From Pseudomonas mucoides (GTDB lineage: Bacteria; Pseudomonadota; Gammaproteobacteria; Pseudomonadales; Pseudomonadaceae): a DNA stretch of 64,000 bases. Below are positions 42,366 to 51,567 of the stretch, piece by piece. Below the pieces are notes generated by a model. The model searched no databases, was not told the origin of the DNA, and worked only from the letters and a program-made list of their open reading frames with translations. Every line of letters starts with the position of its first letter. The first letter of the stretch is position 1. The translations under genes and the position numbers were made by a program. The DNA is taken from the NCBI RefSeq assembly GCF_015461845.1, contig NZ_JACOPW010000007.1:1-64000 (forward strand), written 5' to 3'.

Positions 42366-42388
42366 AAACCGGTCGAGGCCGGTTTTTT
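42366..42388. terminator. Terminator after trxB
   Basis: AAACCGG and CCGGTTT pair across a 6-base loop. The plus strand shows six Ts; the minus strand, the direction of trxB, ends in TTT only. Lies 14 bases beyond the trxB stop. Confidence 0.65.
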
Positions 42389-42401
42389 CATTTCAACGAT
42401 C

Positions 42402-43364
42402 TCAGAACGTGGCGTTCTGCAGGTCGTCCAGGTAACGCTCGGTGTCCAGTGCCGCCATGCAGCCGGCGCCGGCCGAGGTGATGGCCTGACGGTAAACGTG
42501 GTCAGCCACGTCACCGGCGGCAAAGATACCTTCAACGCTGGTCGCTGTGGCGTTGCCTTCACGGCCGCCCTGCACCACCAGGTAGCCGTCTTTCAACGTC
42601 AGCTGACCTTCGAACAACGAGGTGTTCGGGGTGTGGCCGATGGCGATGAACACGCCGTCGACTTTCAGCTCGTCGAAGCTGCCGTCGTTGTTCTTCAGGC
42701 GAGCACCGGTCACGCCCATGTTGTCGCCCAGGACTTCGTCCAGGTTCGAGTTCAGTTTCAGCTCGATTTTGCCTTCGGCAACCCGGGCATTGAGCTTGTC
42801 GATCAGGATCTTCTCGGCGCGGAAGGTTTCGCGACGGTGGATCAGGGTCACCTTGCTGGCGATGTTGGCCAGGTACAGCGCCTCTTCAACCGCGGTGTTG
42901 CCGCCGCCGACCACAGCCACTGGCTTGTTGCGGTAGAAGAAACCGTCGCAGGTCGCGCAGGCCGACACGCCTTTGCCCATGAATGCTTCTTCCGACGGCA
43001 GGCCCAGGTAACGAGCGCTGGCGCCGGTCGCGATGATCAGTGCGTCGCAGGTGTACTTCGCGCTGTCGCCGATCAGGGTGTACGGCTTGGAAGCAAAGTC
43101 CACGGCATTGATGTGATCGAAAACAATCTCGGTCTCAAAACGCTCGGCGTGCTCTTTCATGCGCTCCATCAACGCCGGGCCGGTCAAGCCGTGGACGTCG
43201 CCCGGCCAGTTGTCGACTTCGGTGGTGGTGGTCAGCTGACCGCCGGCTTGCATGCCGGTGATCAGCAGCGGCTTGAGGTTGGCACGGGCGGCATAGACCG
43301 CAGCGCTGTAACCGGCAGGGCCGGAACCGAGAATAATCACTCGCGAATGACGGACTTCAGACAT
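42402..43364 (-). CDS. trxB: Thioredoxin reductase
   Basis: A 320-aa FAD/NADPH enzyme reducing thioredoxin. FAD-binding ILGSGPAGYSAAVYAARANL, the redox-active CATC at Cys136/Cys139, and NADPH-binding VAVVGGGNTAVEEALYLANI are all present, with GIFAAGDVADHVYRQAITSA at the end. ATG 43364 has CAGGAG upstream; the frame extends 57 codons further without homology. The order trxB-cysZ-glycosyltransferase-OYE-gpx-slyD-pta matches my memory of PAO1 PA0849 to PA0835. The 313-base gap 43365-43677 holds the divergent trxB/cysZ promoters; no further feature was seen. Confidence 0.96.
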   Translation of the reverse strand: MSEVRHSRVIILGSGPAGYSAAVYAARANLKPLLITGMQAGGQLTTTTEVDNWPGDVHGLTGPALMERMKEHAERFETEIVFDHINAVDFASKPYTLIGDSAKYTCDALIIATGASARYLGLPSEEAFMGKGVSACATCDGFFYRNKPVAVVGGGNTAVEEALYLANIASKVTLIHRRETFRAEKILIDKLNARVAEGKIELKLNSNLDEVLGDNMGVTGARLKNNDGSFDELKVDGVFIAIGHTPNTSLFEGQLTLKDGYLVVQGGREGNATATSVEGIFAAGDVADHVYRQAITSAGAGCMAALDTERYLDDLQNATF

Positions 43365-43677
43365 GACCTGCTCCTGTTGACCGGCCCTGAACAACGGGCG
43401 CGGAACGCCGGGTTGCCGGCGGGAATAAAAAAGGACCGTGGTTGACCTTGGGGAAGGCTTGAGTACGACAGTCCTGCAAAAAGATTGGGTGCAGCGTATC
43501 GAGGGGGCGAAGATTAAGGAAATACGGTTTAACAATCCAGCTCATAGGCGGTCTCTATCCCACTGCGGCGACTATATAGGCGTCTTTGTTACAGTGAATG
43601 TCGATACCGCCGCCGCGCTTTCCCCCTTTCGGCAAAGCCGGTAAGGTCGGCGCGTTTCCCTCTGCCCGGAGCACGTT

Positions 43678-44430
43678 ATGCCCGCACCCGTCCTGTCCGG
43701 ACCGCAATACCTGCGTGAAGGCCTCAAGTTGGTCCTCAGCCCCAGCCTGCGTTTATTCGTGTTGTTGCCACTGGCCATCAACCTGGTGCTGTTCGTCGGA
43801 TTGATTTATCTGGCTGGCCATCAATTCAGTGTGTGGGTCGATACGCTGATGCCGACCCTGCCCGACTGGCTGAGTTTTCTCAGCTACATCCTCTGGCCAA
43901 TTTTTGTGGTGCTGGTGGTGTTGATGGTGTTTTTCACCTTCACCATGCTCGCCAACGTCATCGCCGCGCCCTTCAACGGCTTCCTCGCGGAGAAAGTCGA
44001 AGTGGTGGTGCGCGGCACCGACGACTTCCCGTCCTTCAGCTGGGGCGAACTGATCGCCATGATTCCGCGCACCCTGTCCCGGGAGATGCGCAAACTCGGC
44101 TACTTCCTGCCCCGGGCGATCGGGCTGTTCATCCTGTCCTTCATCCCGGTGGTCAACATCATTGCTGCGCCGCTGTGGCTGTTGTTCGGGGTGTGGATGA
44201 TGGCGATCCAGTACATCGACTACCCGGCAGACAACCACAAACTGGGCTGGAACGAGATGCTCGCCTGGCTGCGGCAGAAGCGCTGGCAGAGCATGAGCTT
44301 TGGCGGCAGCGTGTATCTGGTGCTGTTGATCCCGGTGGTCAACATTCTGATGATGCCGGCCGCCGTGGCGGGCGCGACGTTGTTCTGGGTGCGTGAGCGC
44401 GGCGCGGAGAATCTGGTGGCCCAGCGCTGA
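43678..44430 (+). CDS. cysZ: Sulfate transporter CysZ
   Basis: A 250-aa inner-membrane protein of the EI24/CysZ family. It starts GPQYLREGLKLVLSPSLRLF and has four long hydrophobic segments, plus NVIAAPFNGFLAEKVE and PAVAGATLFWVRERG-like end motifs (AAVAGATLFWVRERGAENLV). CysZ imports sulfate at low flux for cysteine synthesis in enterics. The cysD-cysNC genes that activate sulfate lie 7 kb further on. Confidence 0.9.
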   Translation: MPAPVLSGPQYLREGLKLVLSPSLRLFVLLPLAINLVLFVGLIYLAGHQFSVWVDTLMPTLPDWLSFLSYILWPIFVVLVVLMVFFTFTMLANVIAAPFNGFLAEKVEVVVRGTDDFPSFSWGELIAMIPRTLSREMRKLGYFLPRAIGLFILSFIPVVNIIAAPLWLLFGVWMMAIQYIDYPADNHKLGWNEMLAWLRQKRWQSMSFGGSVYLVLLIPVVNILMMPAAVAGATLFWVRERGAENLVAQR

Positions 44431-44494
44431 TCAGGTCATAAATCCATCATCAAAGCGCCACAATGACGACATGGCCTCAGCCCACACTGAGGTC

Positions 44495-45670
44495 ATGACG
44501 ACAGCTCTGCATATCACCCTGATCACTGAAACATTCCCTCCGGAAATCAACGGCGTGGCCAATACCCTTGGCCGTTTGTGCGACGGTTTGCGCGCGCGCG
44601 GGCATCAGGTGGAATTGGTCCGGCCACGCCAACTGTGTGATCTGCAGATGAGCAGTGACGATGATTTGCTGTTGTGCCGCGGCTGGCCGCTACCGGGCTA
44701 TCCCGGCCTGCAATGGGGCCAGTCGTCGATGCACAAGTTGCTCAGGCGCTGGACCCGGCATCGCCCGGACGTGCTCTACATCGCCACTGAAGGGCCGCTG
44801 GGCTTGTCTGCATTGCGTGCGGCACGGCGGCTGGGGATTTCGGTGGTCAGCGGCTTTCACACCAACTTTCAGCAGTACTCCAACCAATACGGACTGGGGT
44901 TGCTGACGCGATTGCTGACTCACTACCTGCGCTGGTTCCACAACCGTTCGACCCTGACCCTGGTGCCGAGCCCCAGTCAGCGCATGGAGCTTGAGCGTCG
45001 CAGCTTCGAACGCCTGGCATTGCTCTCCCGGGGGGTCGACAGCCAATTGTTTCATCCGAGCAAAAGGCTGGCATCGCTGCGGGAACAATGGGGATTGGCC
45101 GAGAACGACATCGCGATCATTCATGTCGGGCGCTTGGCCCCGGAGAAAAACCTCGGCTTGCTCAAGCGCAGTTTCGACGCACTGAAGGCCACTTATCCCC
45201 AGCGCAACCTGCGTTTGATCGTGATCGGCGACGGCCCCCAACGAGCGACGCTGGAGCAGGAACTGCCCGAGGCGGTTTTCTGCGGTTCGAAACGCGGCGA
45301 AGCGTTGGCCAGTCACTACGCATCCGGTGACGTATTTCTGTTCCCGAGCATGACCGAAACGTTCGGCAATGTGGTGCTTGAGGCATTAGCGTCGGGATTG
45401 GGGGTGGTCGCTTACGATCAGGCGGCCGCCGCTCAACATATCCGTCATGGCTATAACGGCGTGCTGGCGATGCCGGGGGATGAAGAGGCGTTCTGTGATG
45501 CGGCAGTGTGGCTGCTGGAAGAGCGCGAGACCTTGCGCTGCGTGCGCCTGAATGCGCGACAGCATGCGAGCCGGCAGGGTTGGGCGGCGATTATCGAGCA
45601 GTTCGAGGGGCAGTTGCGGGGGGCTTGTGTGGGGGAGTTGGTGGTGCCGACTGCATCGACTGTCCCTTGA
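44495..45670 (+). CDS. Glycosyltransferase family 4 protein (mannosyltransferase-like)
   Basis: About 391 aa, GT-B fold. N-terminal ITLITETFPPEINGVANTLG is the hallmark of MgtA/PimB-like GDP-mannose or UDP-sugar transferases. The C-terminal donor site reads FHVGRLAPEKN-type (IHVGRLAPEKNLGLLKRSF) and FLFPSMTETFGNVVLEALAS with the conserved E-x7-E. Acceptor unknown; lipid-linked sugars are a guess from the family. The start is uncertain: ATG 44495 (MTTALHITLITET) is where homology begins with GAGG very close before it; ATG 44471 is possible. Confidence 0.83.
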   Translation: MTTALHITLITETFPPEINGVANTLGRLCDGLRARGHQVELVRPRQLCDLQMSSDDDLLLCRGWPLPGYPGLQWGQSSMHKLLRRWTRHRPDVLYIATEGPLGLSALRAARRLGISVVSGFHTNFQQYSNQYGLGLLTRLLTHYLRWFHNRSTLTLVPSPSQRMELERRSFERLALLSRGVDSQLFHPSKRLASLREQWGLAENDIAIIHVGRLAPEKNLGLLKRSFDALKATYPQRNLRLIVIGDGPQRATLEQELPEAVFCGSKRGEALASHYASGDVFLFPSMTETFGNVVLEALASGLGVVAYDQAAAAQHIRHGYNGVLAMPGDEEAFCDAAVWLLEERETLRCVRLNARQHASRQGWAAIIEQFEGQLRGACVGELVVPTASTVP

Positions 45671-45692
45671 TGGTTGGTGACATTGGGTCAGT

Positions 45693-45769
45693 CATCGCGA
45701 GCAGGCTCACTCCTACAGGGGTTCTGTGTCGTACTCAAAACCTGCGGGAGCGAGCCTGCTAGCGAAGAG
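45693..45769. repeat. REP pair
   Basis: CATCGCGAGCAGGCTCACTC at the left and CTGCGGGAGCGAGCCTGCTA at the right face each other between convergent genes. Confidence 0.7.
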
Positions 45770-45786
45770 GCCCTTCCAGACGCGAC

Positions 45787-46890
45787 TTAAACCAACGTCA
45801 TCAACGCCTCTCGGCTGAACGGCAGGATGTCTTCCTCTCGACCGTCTCGTACTTTTTGCGCCCAATCCGGATCAACCAGCAACGCACGCCCCACCGCCAC
45901 CAGATCGAATTCGTCGTTGTTCAGACGCTCCAGCAGTTTCTCCAGGCTCGCCGGCTGGGCAATCTTGTCGGTGTTGACCATGAACTGCAGGAACTCGCCA
46001 TCCAGGCCCACGCTGCCCACGGTGATAGTCGGTTTGCCCGTCAGTTTGCGGGTCCAGCCGGCCAGGTTCAGCTCGGAACCGTCGAATTCCGGCTCCCAGA
46101 AACGGCGCGTCGAGCAGTGAAAAATATCCACGCCAGCGTCGGACAACGGCTTGAGGAACTCGCCCAGCGCTTCCGGGGTTTGCACCAGACGCGCGGTGTA
46201 ATCCTGCTGCTTCCATTGCGAGAAACGGAAGATGATCGGGAAACCTTCACCGACCGCGGCGCGCACCGCTTCAATCAGTTCGATAGCAAAACGTGAACGG
46301 TTGGCCAGATCGCCACCGTATTCGTCGGTGCGCTGGTTGCTGCCTTCCCAGAAGAACTGGTCGACCAGATAGCCGTGGGCACCGTGGATTTCCACGCCGT
46401 CCATGCCGATGCTCTGGGCATCCTTGGCGGCTTGGGCGAACGCGGAGATCACGTCCTGAATATCCTGTTTGGTCATGCCATGAACCACGACCTGACCGTC
46501 TTTCAGTTTTTCTGACGGGCCGTAACCCGGCACGTTCGCATCCGGTTCGGTGCCGATACGGCGCACGCTGCCGACATGCCACAGCTGTGGAACGATCTTG
46601 CCGCCTTCGGCATGCACCGCATCGACAACTTTCTTCCAGCCGGCCAGCGCGGCTTCACCGTAGAAATGTGGCACGTTCGGGTAGCCGTTCGACGCCTTGT
46701 GACCGACGGTGGTGCCTTCGGTGATGATCAAGCCGACGCCTGCGGCGGCGCGACGACGGTAGTACTCGATCACTTTGGAATTAGGCACGCCACCCGGTGA
46801 AAACGAACGGGTCATCGGCGCCATGACGACGCGGGTCGGCAGTTCGAGGGTGCCGAGGTGGAACGGTTTGAACAGGGCTTTAACGGGCAT
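45787..46890 (-). CDS. NADH:flavin oxidoreductase of the old yellow enzyme family
   Basis: A 367-aa FMN TIM-barrel ene-reductase. MPVKALFKPFHLGTLELPTR then VVMAPMTRSFSPGG binds FMN; GVEIHGAHGYLVDQFFWEGS, NQRTDEYGGDLANRSRFAIE and the C-terminal AVGRALLVDPDWAQKVRDGR are family signatures. Cofactor NAD(P)H; natural substrate unknown, typically alpha,beta-unsaturated carbonyls. No NADPH-binding or iron-sulfur extension is present. Start M5 of the frame is taken. Confidence 0.92.
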   Translation of the reverse strand: MPVKALFKPFHLGTLELPTRVVMAPMTRSFSPGGVPNSKVIEYYRRRAAAGVGLIITEGTTVGHKASNGYPNVPHFYGEAALAGWKKVVDAVHAEGGKIVPQLWHVGSVRRIGTEPDANVPGYGPSEKLKDGQVVVHGMTKQDIQDVISAFAQAAKDAQSIGMDGVEIHGAHGYLVDQFFWEGSNQRTDEYGGDLANRSRFAIELIEAVRAAVGEGFPIIFRFSQWKQQDYTARLVQTPEALGEFLKPLSDAGVDIFHCSTRRFWEPEFDGSELNLAGWTRKLTGKPTITVGSVGLDGEFLQFMVNTDKIAQPASLEKLLERLNNDEFDLVAVGRALLVDPDWAQKVRDGREEDILPFSREALMTLV

Positions 46891-47010
46891 GGGGCACTCC
46901 ACGAAAACGATATCGACGGGATGGAATTTTATGACGGCGATAATATGTGCAGTTCAAAGCCAAGCCCAGCACTATTGATCTGAGTGATTAAGGGACAAAA
47001 GGCAGGCATA

Positions 47011-47040
47011 AAAAATCGCAGCCCTAGGGCTGCGATTTTT
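47011..47040. terminator. Bidirectional terminator, 30-bp perfect palindrome
   Basis: AAAAATCGCAGCCC, a central TA, then GGGCTGCGATTTTT: entirely self-complementary. It ends the gpx transcript 9 bases past its stop and works equally on the other strand. Confidence 0.92.
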
Positions 47041-47048
47041 TGGGGGGG

Positions 47049-47531
47049 TCAGCTCAGCGCTTTTTCAATCGCATGCACGATCGTCGGATCATCCGGCGCC
47101 GTACGCGGGGAAAACCGCGCCAGCACACGACCGTCCTTGCCCAGCAGGAATTTTTCGAAGTTCCAGGTAATGTCACCCGGGAATTCCGCGCCCTCGCCCG
47201 CCAGCAGGCGGTACAGCTGATGACGCTCATGACCGTTGACTTCCAGCTTGCTGGACAACGGAAAGGTCACACCATAGTTGAGGCTGCAAAACTCCTGGAT
47301 TTCCTGTTCGGAACCCGGCTCCTGCCCGGCAAACTGGTTGCAAGGCAAGCCGAGTACGCTGAAACCCTTACCTTTGTATTGCTGGTAGAGGTTTTCCAGC
47401 GCCGCGTACTGTGGGGTCAAGCCACATTTGGAGGCGACGTTGACCACCAGCACGACTTGCCCTTTGAAAGGCGCCAGCGGTAGCTCCTGTCCATCCAGGG
47501 CTGTCAACTTAAGGTCGTGAAAAGCACTCAT
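47049..47531 (-). CDS. Glutathione peroxidase (BtuE-like, Cys type)
   Basis: A 160-aa thiol peroxidase. Peroxidatic Cys36 (NVASKCGLTPQY), Gln70 (FAGQEPG) and the Trp/Asn of TWNFEKFL form the catalytic tetrad. Cys64 (LPCNQF) and Cys at EFCSLNYG supply the possible resolving cysteine, as in thioredoxin-dependent enzymes. Reduces hydroperoxides; thioredoxin is the more likely reductant, fitting with trxB nearby. Start M5 of the open frame is preferred. Confidence 0.93.
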   Translation of the reverse strand: MSAFHDLKLTALDGQELPLAPFKGQVVLVVNVASKCGLTPQYAALENLYQQYKGKGFSVLGLPCNQFAGQEPGSEQEIQEFCSLNYGVTFPLSSKLEVNGHERHQLYRLLAGEGAEFPGDITWNFEKFLLGKDGRVLARFSPRTAPDDPTIVHAIEKALS

Positions 47532-47602
47532 GACGAACTCCAAATTCCCGTGTTCTTCTCGAAACAGCCACTTGGCAATGCCGCCAGGGACAGCCGCCGA
47601 CT

Positions 47603-47624
47603 AAAAAGGCGCCCTCGGGCGCCT
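47603..47624 (-). terminator. Terminator of slyD
   Basis: AGGCGCCC and GGGCGCCT pair around a two-base centre; on the minus strand the stem is followed by TTTTT. It lies 30 bases downstream of the slyD stop. Confidence 0.85.
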
Positions 47625-47653
47625 CTCCAGTTCTCTGAGCTTAGCGCAGAAAA

Positions 47654-48139
47654 TCAGTGGTGATGGCCACCTTCGCCATGGACGTGACCATGAGCGACTT
47701 CTTCCTGGCTGGCGTCACGGATGTCGATGATCTTGACCTGGAAATTCAGGCGCTGACCGGCCAACGGGTGGTTGCCGTCGACGGTGACATCGTCGCCGTC
47801 CAGATCGCGAATGGTGACGATCTGCATCTGGCCGTCCGGAGCGGATGCGTGGAACTGCATACCTACTTCCAGCTCGTCGACGCCTTCGAACATGCTGCGG
47901 CTCAGGGTGCTGACCAGTTCGGCAGCGTACTCGCCATAGGCATCTTCAGGTTCAACGGCTACGGTCAGCTCGTCGCCGACAGCTTTGCCTTCCAGAGCCT
48001 TTTCCAGGCCCGGGATGATGTTACCTGCGCCTTGCAGGTAGACCAGCGGCGCGCCACCGGCGGAGCTGTCGATGACCTCACCAGCGTCGTTGGTCAGGGT
48101 ATAGTCGATGGAGACAGCCTTATTGGCGGCGATCAGCAT
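47654..48139 (-). CDS. slyD: FKBP-type peptidyl-prolyl isomerase SlyD
   Basis: 161 aa. FKBP domain split by the IF chaperone insert: MLIAANKAVSIDYTLTNDAG, IDSSAGGAPLVYLQGAGNII then PGLEKALEGKAVGDE, followed by EDAYGEYAAEL and DGNHPLAGQRLNFQVKIIDI. A short histidine-rich tail (HGHVHGEGGHHH) binds nickel or other metals, shorter than the E. coli tail. Start at 48139 with AAAGG upstream. Its start codon overlaps that of the divergent DUF3565 gene. Confidence 0.95.
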   Translation of the reverse strand: MLIAANKAVSIDYTLTNDAGEVIDSSAGGAPLVYLQGAGNIIPGLEKALEGKAVGDELTVAVEPEDAYGEYAAELVSTLSRSMFEGVDELEVGMQFHASAPDGQMQIVTIRDLDGDDVTVDGNHPLAGQRLNFQVKIIDIRDASQEEVAHGHVHGEGGHHH

Positions 48140-48446
48140 GGGGCGAGACCTTTTGCATAAGAATGAAGAAAGGCCAAGTTTAGCGAAGCCATCGCCCGAA
48201 AGCGAACACAACCCGGACGGAAGGTTGGCGACGCCAAGCGCAACGGTCACCGGTTTCCATCAGGATGAGGACGGGCATTGGGTGGCCGAGCTTTCCTGCG
48301 GCCATACTCAGCACCTGCGCCACCAGCCACCGTGGCAATCGCGTGCCTGGGTCCTGGATCCCGCGCAACGTATTGAAAAAATAGGCCAGCCCTTTGATTG
48401 CGGTTGGTGCGCACAAGGCCCGGTTAGCGATAACCTTGGCGACTGA
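48138..48446 (+). CDS. DUF3565 domain protein
   Basis: 102 aa. VTGFHQDEDGHWVAELSCGH, TQHLRHQPPWQSRAWV and GQPFDCGWCAQG show the DUF3565 core with CGH and CxxC, probably a small metal-binding fold. Function unknown. The start is uncertain: ATG 48138 shares a CATG with the divergent slyD start, an ATG at 48108 would overlap slyD by 32 bases, and homology only begins near 48243. Confidence 0.78.
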   Translation: MGRDLLHKNEERPSLAKPSPESEHNPDGRLATPSATVTGFHQDEDGHWVAELSCGHTQHLRHQPPWQSRAWVLDPAQRIEKIGQPFDCGWCAQGPVSDNLGD

Positions 48447-48506
48447 ATTTCGGTAGATCGTCAGGTATAAACGATCGCCTTTGCCATGCTCCCTTAGAGA
48501 ATCCGC

Positions 48507-50606
48507 ATGCAAACTTTTTTTATCGCACCCACCGATTTTGGTGTGGGTCTGACCTCCATCAGCCTCGGGCTGGTGCGCACCCTTGAGCGTGCCGGCCTCA
48601 AGGTCGGTTTTTTCAAACCGATTGCCCAGCCACACCCGGGCGACACCGGCCCGGAGCGGTCCACCGAACTGGTGGCGCGCACCCACGGTTTACGGCCACC
48701 GCAGCCGCTCGGCCTGGCGCACGTCGAGCGCATGCTCGGTGATGGCCAGCTGGATGAGCTGCTCGAAGAAATCATCACCCTGTATCAGCAAGCCGCCGTC
48801 GGCAAGGACGTGCTGGTCGTGGAAGGCATGGTCCCGACCCGCAGCGCCAGTTACGCCGCGCGGGTCAATCTGCATTTGGCCAAGAGCCTGGATGCCGACG
48901 TGATTCTGGTCTCCGCGCCAGAAAGCGAAGCCCTGACCGAGCTCTCCGGCCGCGTGGAATTGCAGGCCCAATTGTTCGGCGGGCCGAAGGACCCGAAAGT
49001 ACTCGGCGTGATCCTCAACAAGGTCAAGACCGACGAAAGCATGGACGTCTTCGCCACGCGCTTGAAAGAACACTCGCCGTTGCTGCGCAGCGGTGATTTC
49101 CGTTTGCTGGGCTGCATCCCGTTCCAGCCGGAATTGAATGCGCCGCGCACCCGCGACGTCGCCGACCTGATGGGCGCACAAATCCTCAATGCCGGCGATT
49201 ATGAAACCCGGCGCATGACCAACATCATCATCTGCGCCCGCACCATGCGCAACACCGTGGAGCTGCTCAAGCCCGGCGTGCTGGTGGTGACACCCGGTGA
49301 TCGCGACGACATCATCCTCGCCGTCAGCCTCGCGGCCATGAACGGCGTGCCGCTGGCCGGCCTGCTGCTGACCAGCGACACCCTGCCCGACCCGCGCATC
49401 ATGGACCTTTGCCGTGGCGCCTTGCAGGCCGGTTTGCCGGTGCTGTCGGTGAGCACTGGCTCCTACGACACCGCGAACCAGTTGAACGGTTTGAACAAGG
49501 AAATCCCGATCGACGACCGCGAGCGTGCGGAGATCATCACCGACTTCGTCGCCAGCCATCTCGATGCCAACTGGCTGCACCAGCGCTGCGGTACCCCGCG
49601 TGAGATGCGCCTGTCGCCCGCCGTGTTCCGTTATCAATTGATCCAGCGTGCCCAGGCGGCGAACAAACGCATCGTGTTGCCAGAAGGCAGCGAGCCGTTG
49701 ACCGTACAAGCCGCGGCGATCTGTCAGGCCCGTGGCATTGCCCGTTGCGTGTTGCTGGCGAAACCGGCGGACGTCGAAGCCGTCGCCCGCGCCCAAGGCA
49801 TCGAGCTGCCGCCGGGGCTGGAAATTCTCGACCCGGACCTGATCCGCGAACGCTATGTCGAGCCAATGGTTGCCCTGCGCAAAAGCAAAAGCCTCAACGC
49901 GCCGATGGCCGAGCAGCAACTGGAAGACACTGTGGTGATCGGCACCATGATGCTGGCGCTGGATGAAGTCGATGGCCTCGTCTCCGGGGTCATTCACTCC
50001 ACCGCCAACACCATCCGCCCGGCCCTGCAGCTGATTAAAACCGCGCCGGGCTGCACCTTGGTGTCGTCAGTGTTCTTCATGCTGTTCCCCGAAGAAGTGC
50101 TGGTCTACGGCGACTGCGTGATGAACCCGCACCCGAGCGCCAGCGAACTGGCCGAGATCGCCCTGCAAAGCGCCGACTCGGCGGCCGCGTTTGGCATCAC
50201 TCCGCGCGTGGCGATGATCAGCTATTCCAGCGGAGAGTCCGCCAGTGGCGAAGAAGTCGAGAAGGTCCGCGAGGCGACGCTGCTCGCCCACGAACAGCAA
50301 AACTCGCTGCTGATCGACGGCCCGTTGCAGTACGACGCCGCCGCCAACGAAACCGTCGCCCGGCAACTGGCCCCCAACAGCCAGGTCGCCGGTCGCGCGA
50401 CGGTGTTCGTGTTCCCCGACCTGAACACCGGCAACACCACCCACAAAGCCGTGCAGCGCAGCGCCGACTGCGTGAGTCTCGGGCCGATGCTGCAAGGCCT
50501 GCGCAAACCGGTGAACGACCTGCCGCGCGGTGCGCAAGTCGATGACATCGTCTACACCATCGCGTTGACCGCGATCCAGGCTGCCAACCGACCTATGGAT
50601 GTTTAA
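48507..50606 (+). CDS. pta: Phosphate acetyltransferase, long form
   Basis: 699 aa; interconverts acetyl-CoA and acetyl phosphate. N-terminal P-loop-like BioD/CobQ domain (MQTFFIAPTDFGVGLTSISL), central DRTGG domain (RDVADLMGAQILNAGDYETR), C-terminal catalytic PTA domain (RIVLPEGSEPLTVQAAAICQ; VYGDCVMNPHPSASELAEIA; MISYSSGESASG). The long form is allosterically regulated in enterics. No acetate kinase gene is adjacent. The acyltransferase gene starts directly after its stop. Confidence 0.95.
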   Translation: MQTFFIAPTDFGVGLTSISLGLVRTLERAGLKVGFFKPIAQPHPGDTGPERSTELVARTHGLRPPQPLGLAHVERMLGDGQLDELLEEIITLYQQAAVGKDVLVVEGMVPTRSASYAARVNLHLAKSLDADVILVSAPESEALTELSGRVELQAQLFGGPKDPKVLGVILNKVKTDESMDVFATRLKEHSPLLRSGDFRLLGCIPFQPELNAPRTRDVADLMGAQILNAGDYETRRMTNIIICARTMRNTVELLKPGVLVVTPGDRDDIILAVSLAAMNGVPLAGLLLTSDTLPDPRIMDLCRGALQAGLPVLSVSTGSYDTANQLNGLNKEIPIDDRERAEIITDFVASHLDANWLHQRCGTPREMRLSPAVFRYQLIQRAQAANKRIVLPEGSEPLTVQAAAICQARGIARCVLLAKPADVEAVARAQGIELPPGLEILDPDLIRERYVEPMVALRKSKSLNAPMAEQQLEDTVVIGTMMLALDEVDGLVSGVIHSTANTIRPALQLIKTAPGCTLVSSVFFMLFPEEVLVYGDCVMNPHPSASELAEIALQSADSAAAFGITPRVAMISYSSGESASGEEVEKVREATLLAHEQQNSLLIDGPLQYDAAANETVARQLAPNSQVAGRATVFVFPDLNTGNTTHKAVQRSADCVSLGPMLQGLRKPVNDLPRGAQVDDIVYTIALTAIQAANRPMDV

Positions 50607-51512
50607 ATGCTGGACTCCCTGCCTGCCGCCATGCGCGGCGTGATTGCCTCGTTGTTGTTGGCCCTCAATACCATTCTGCTGTGCTCGTTTCTGTTCTGCG
50701 TGGCGATTTTCAAGGTGCTGCCGTTCGCCATCACCCAGCGTTTCACGCGCTGGCTGATGAGCCACACCCATGAAGCGTGGATCAGCAACAACAAGGCCTG
50801 GATGAACCTGGTCTGCCGCACCCGCTGGCACCTCAGTGGCCTGGAAAGCCTGGACTATCGGCACTCGTACCTGATCACCAGCAACCACCAGAGCTGGGTC
50901 GACATCATGGTGCTGCAATACGTGCTCAACCGTCGCATCCAGCCGCTGAAGTTTTTTCTCAAGCAGGAGCTGATCTGGGTGCCGGTGATTGGTCTGGCGT
51001 GGTGGACGCTGGGCTTTCCGTTCATGAAGCGCTATTCCAAGGCGTACCTGGAAAAGCACCCGGAGAAGAAAGGCAAAGACCTGGAAACCACCCGCAAGAC
51101 CTGCGCGAAGTTTCGCAACAGCCCGGTGGGGATTTTCAACTTCGTCGAGGGCACGCGCTTCACCGAAGGCAAGCATGCCCAGCAGAAATCACCGTTCAAG
51201 TATTTGCTCAAACCCAAGGCCGGTGGCATTGCGTTTGTGCTGGATGCGATGGGCGAGCAGCTGGAGTCCATCGTCAACGTGACGATTCACTATCCGGGCG
51301 GCCGTCCGGGCTATTGGGATTTGCTCTGCGGGAATGTGAAGGACGTGGTCGTGCATTTTCAGGAGCTGAAGATACCGCCGCAGTTTATTGGCAAGAACTA
51401 CGACCAGGATGGCGAGTATCGATTGCAGTTTCAGGGGTGGATCAACCAGCTGTGGCTGGATAAGGATGCGTTGCTGGGGCAGATGCACCGGGAGTATCCA
51501 GCCAAGTCTTGA
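50607..51512 (+). CDS. PlsC-type acyltransferase (YihG-like)
   Basis: A 301-aa membrane-bound acyltransferase. An N-terminal membrane segment (VIASLLLALNTILLCSFLFC) is followed by the acceptor motif HX4D at His94-Asp99 (SNHQSWVD), GLAWWTLGFPFMKRYSK, and FVEGTRFTEGK. Pattern and length match E. coli YihG, an auxiliary 1-acylglycerol-3-phosphate acyltransferase. ATG abuts the pta stop (TAAATG), so it is translationally coupled to pta. Confidence 0.9.
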   Translation: MLDSLPAAMRGVIASLLLALNTILLCSFLFCVAIFKVLPFAITQRFTRWLMSHTHEAWISNNKAWMNLVCRTRWHLSGLESLDYRHSYLITSNHQSWVDIMVLQYVLNRRIQPLKFFLKQELIWVPVIGLAWWTLGFPFMKRYSKAYLEKHPEKKGKDLETTRKTCAKFRNSPVGIFNFVEGTRFTEGKHAQQKSPFKYLLKPKAGGIAFVLDAMGEQLESIVNVTIHYPGGRPGYWDLLCGNVKDVVVHFQELKIPPQFIGKNYDQDGEYRLQFQGWINQLWLDKDALLGQMHREYPAKS

Positions 51513-51530
51513 GGCGCGCGTTCCGGCCTC

Positions 51531-51552
51531 ATCGCGAGCTTGCTCGCGATGG
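51531..51552. repeat. Perfect REP-core palindrome
   Basis: CATCGCGAGC, central TT, GCTCGCGATG: a 10-bp perfect inverted repeat between the convergent plsC-like and cysNC genes. Confidence 0.75.
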
Positions 51553-51567
51553 CGATCTTAAGGACAC

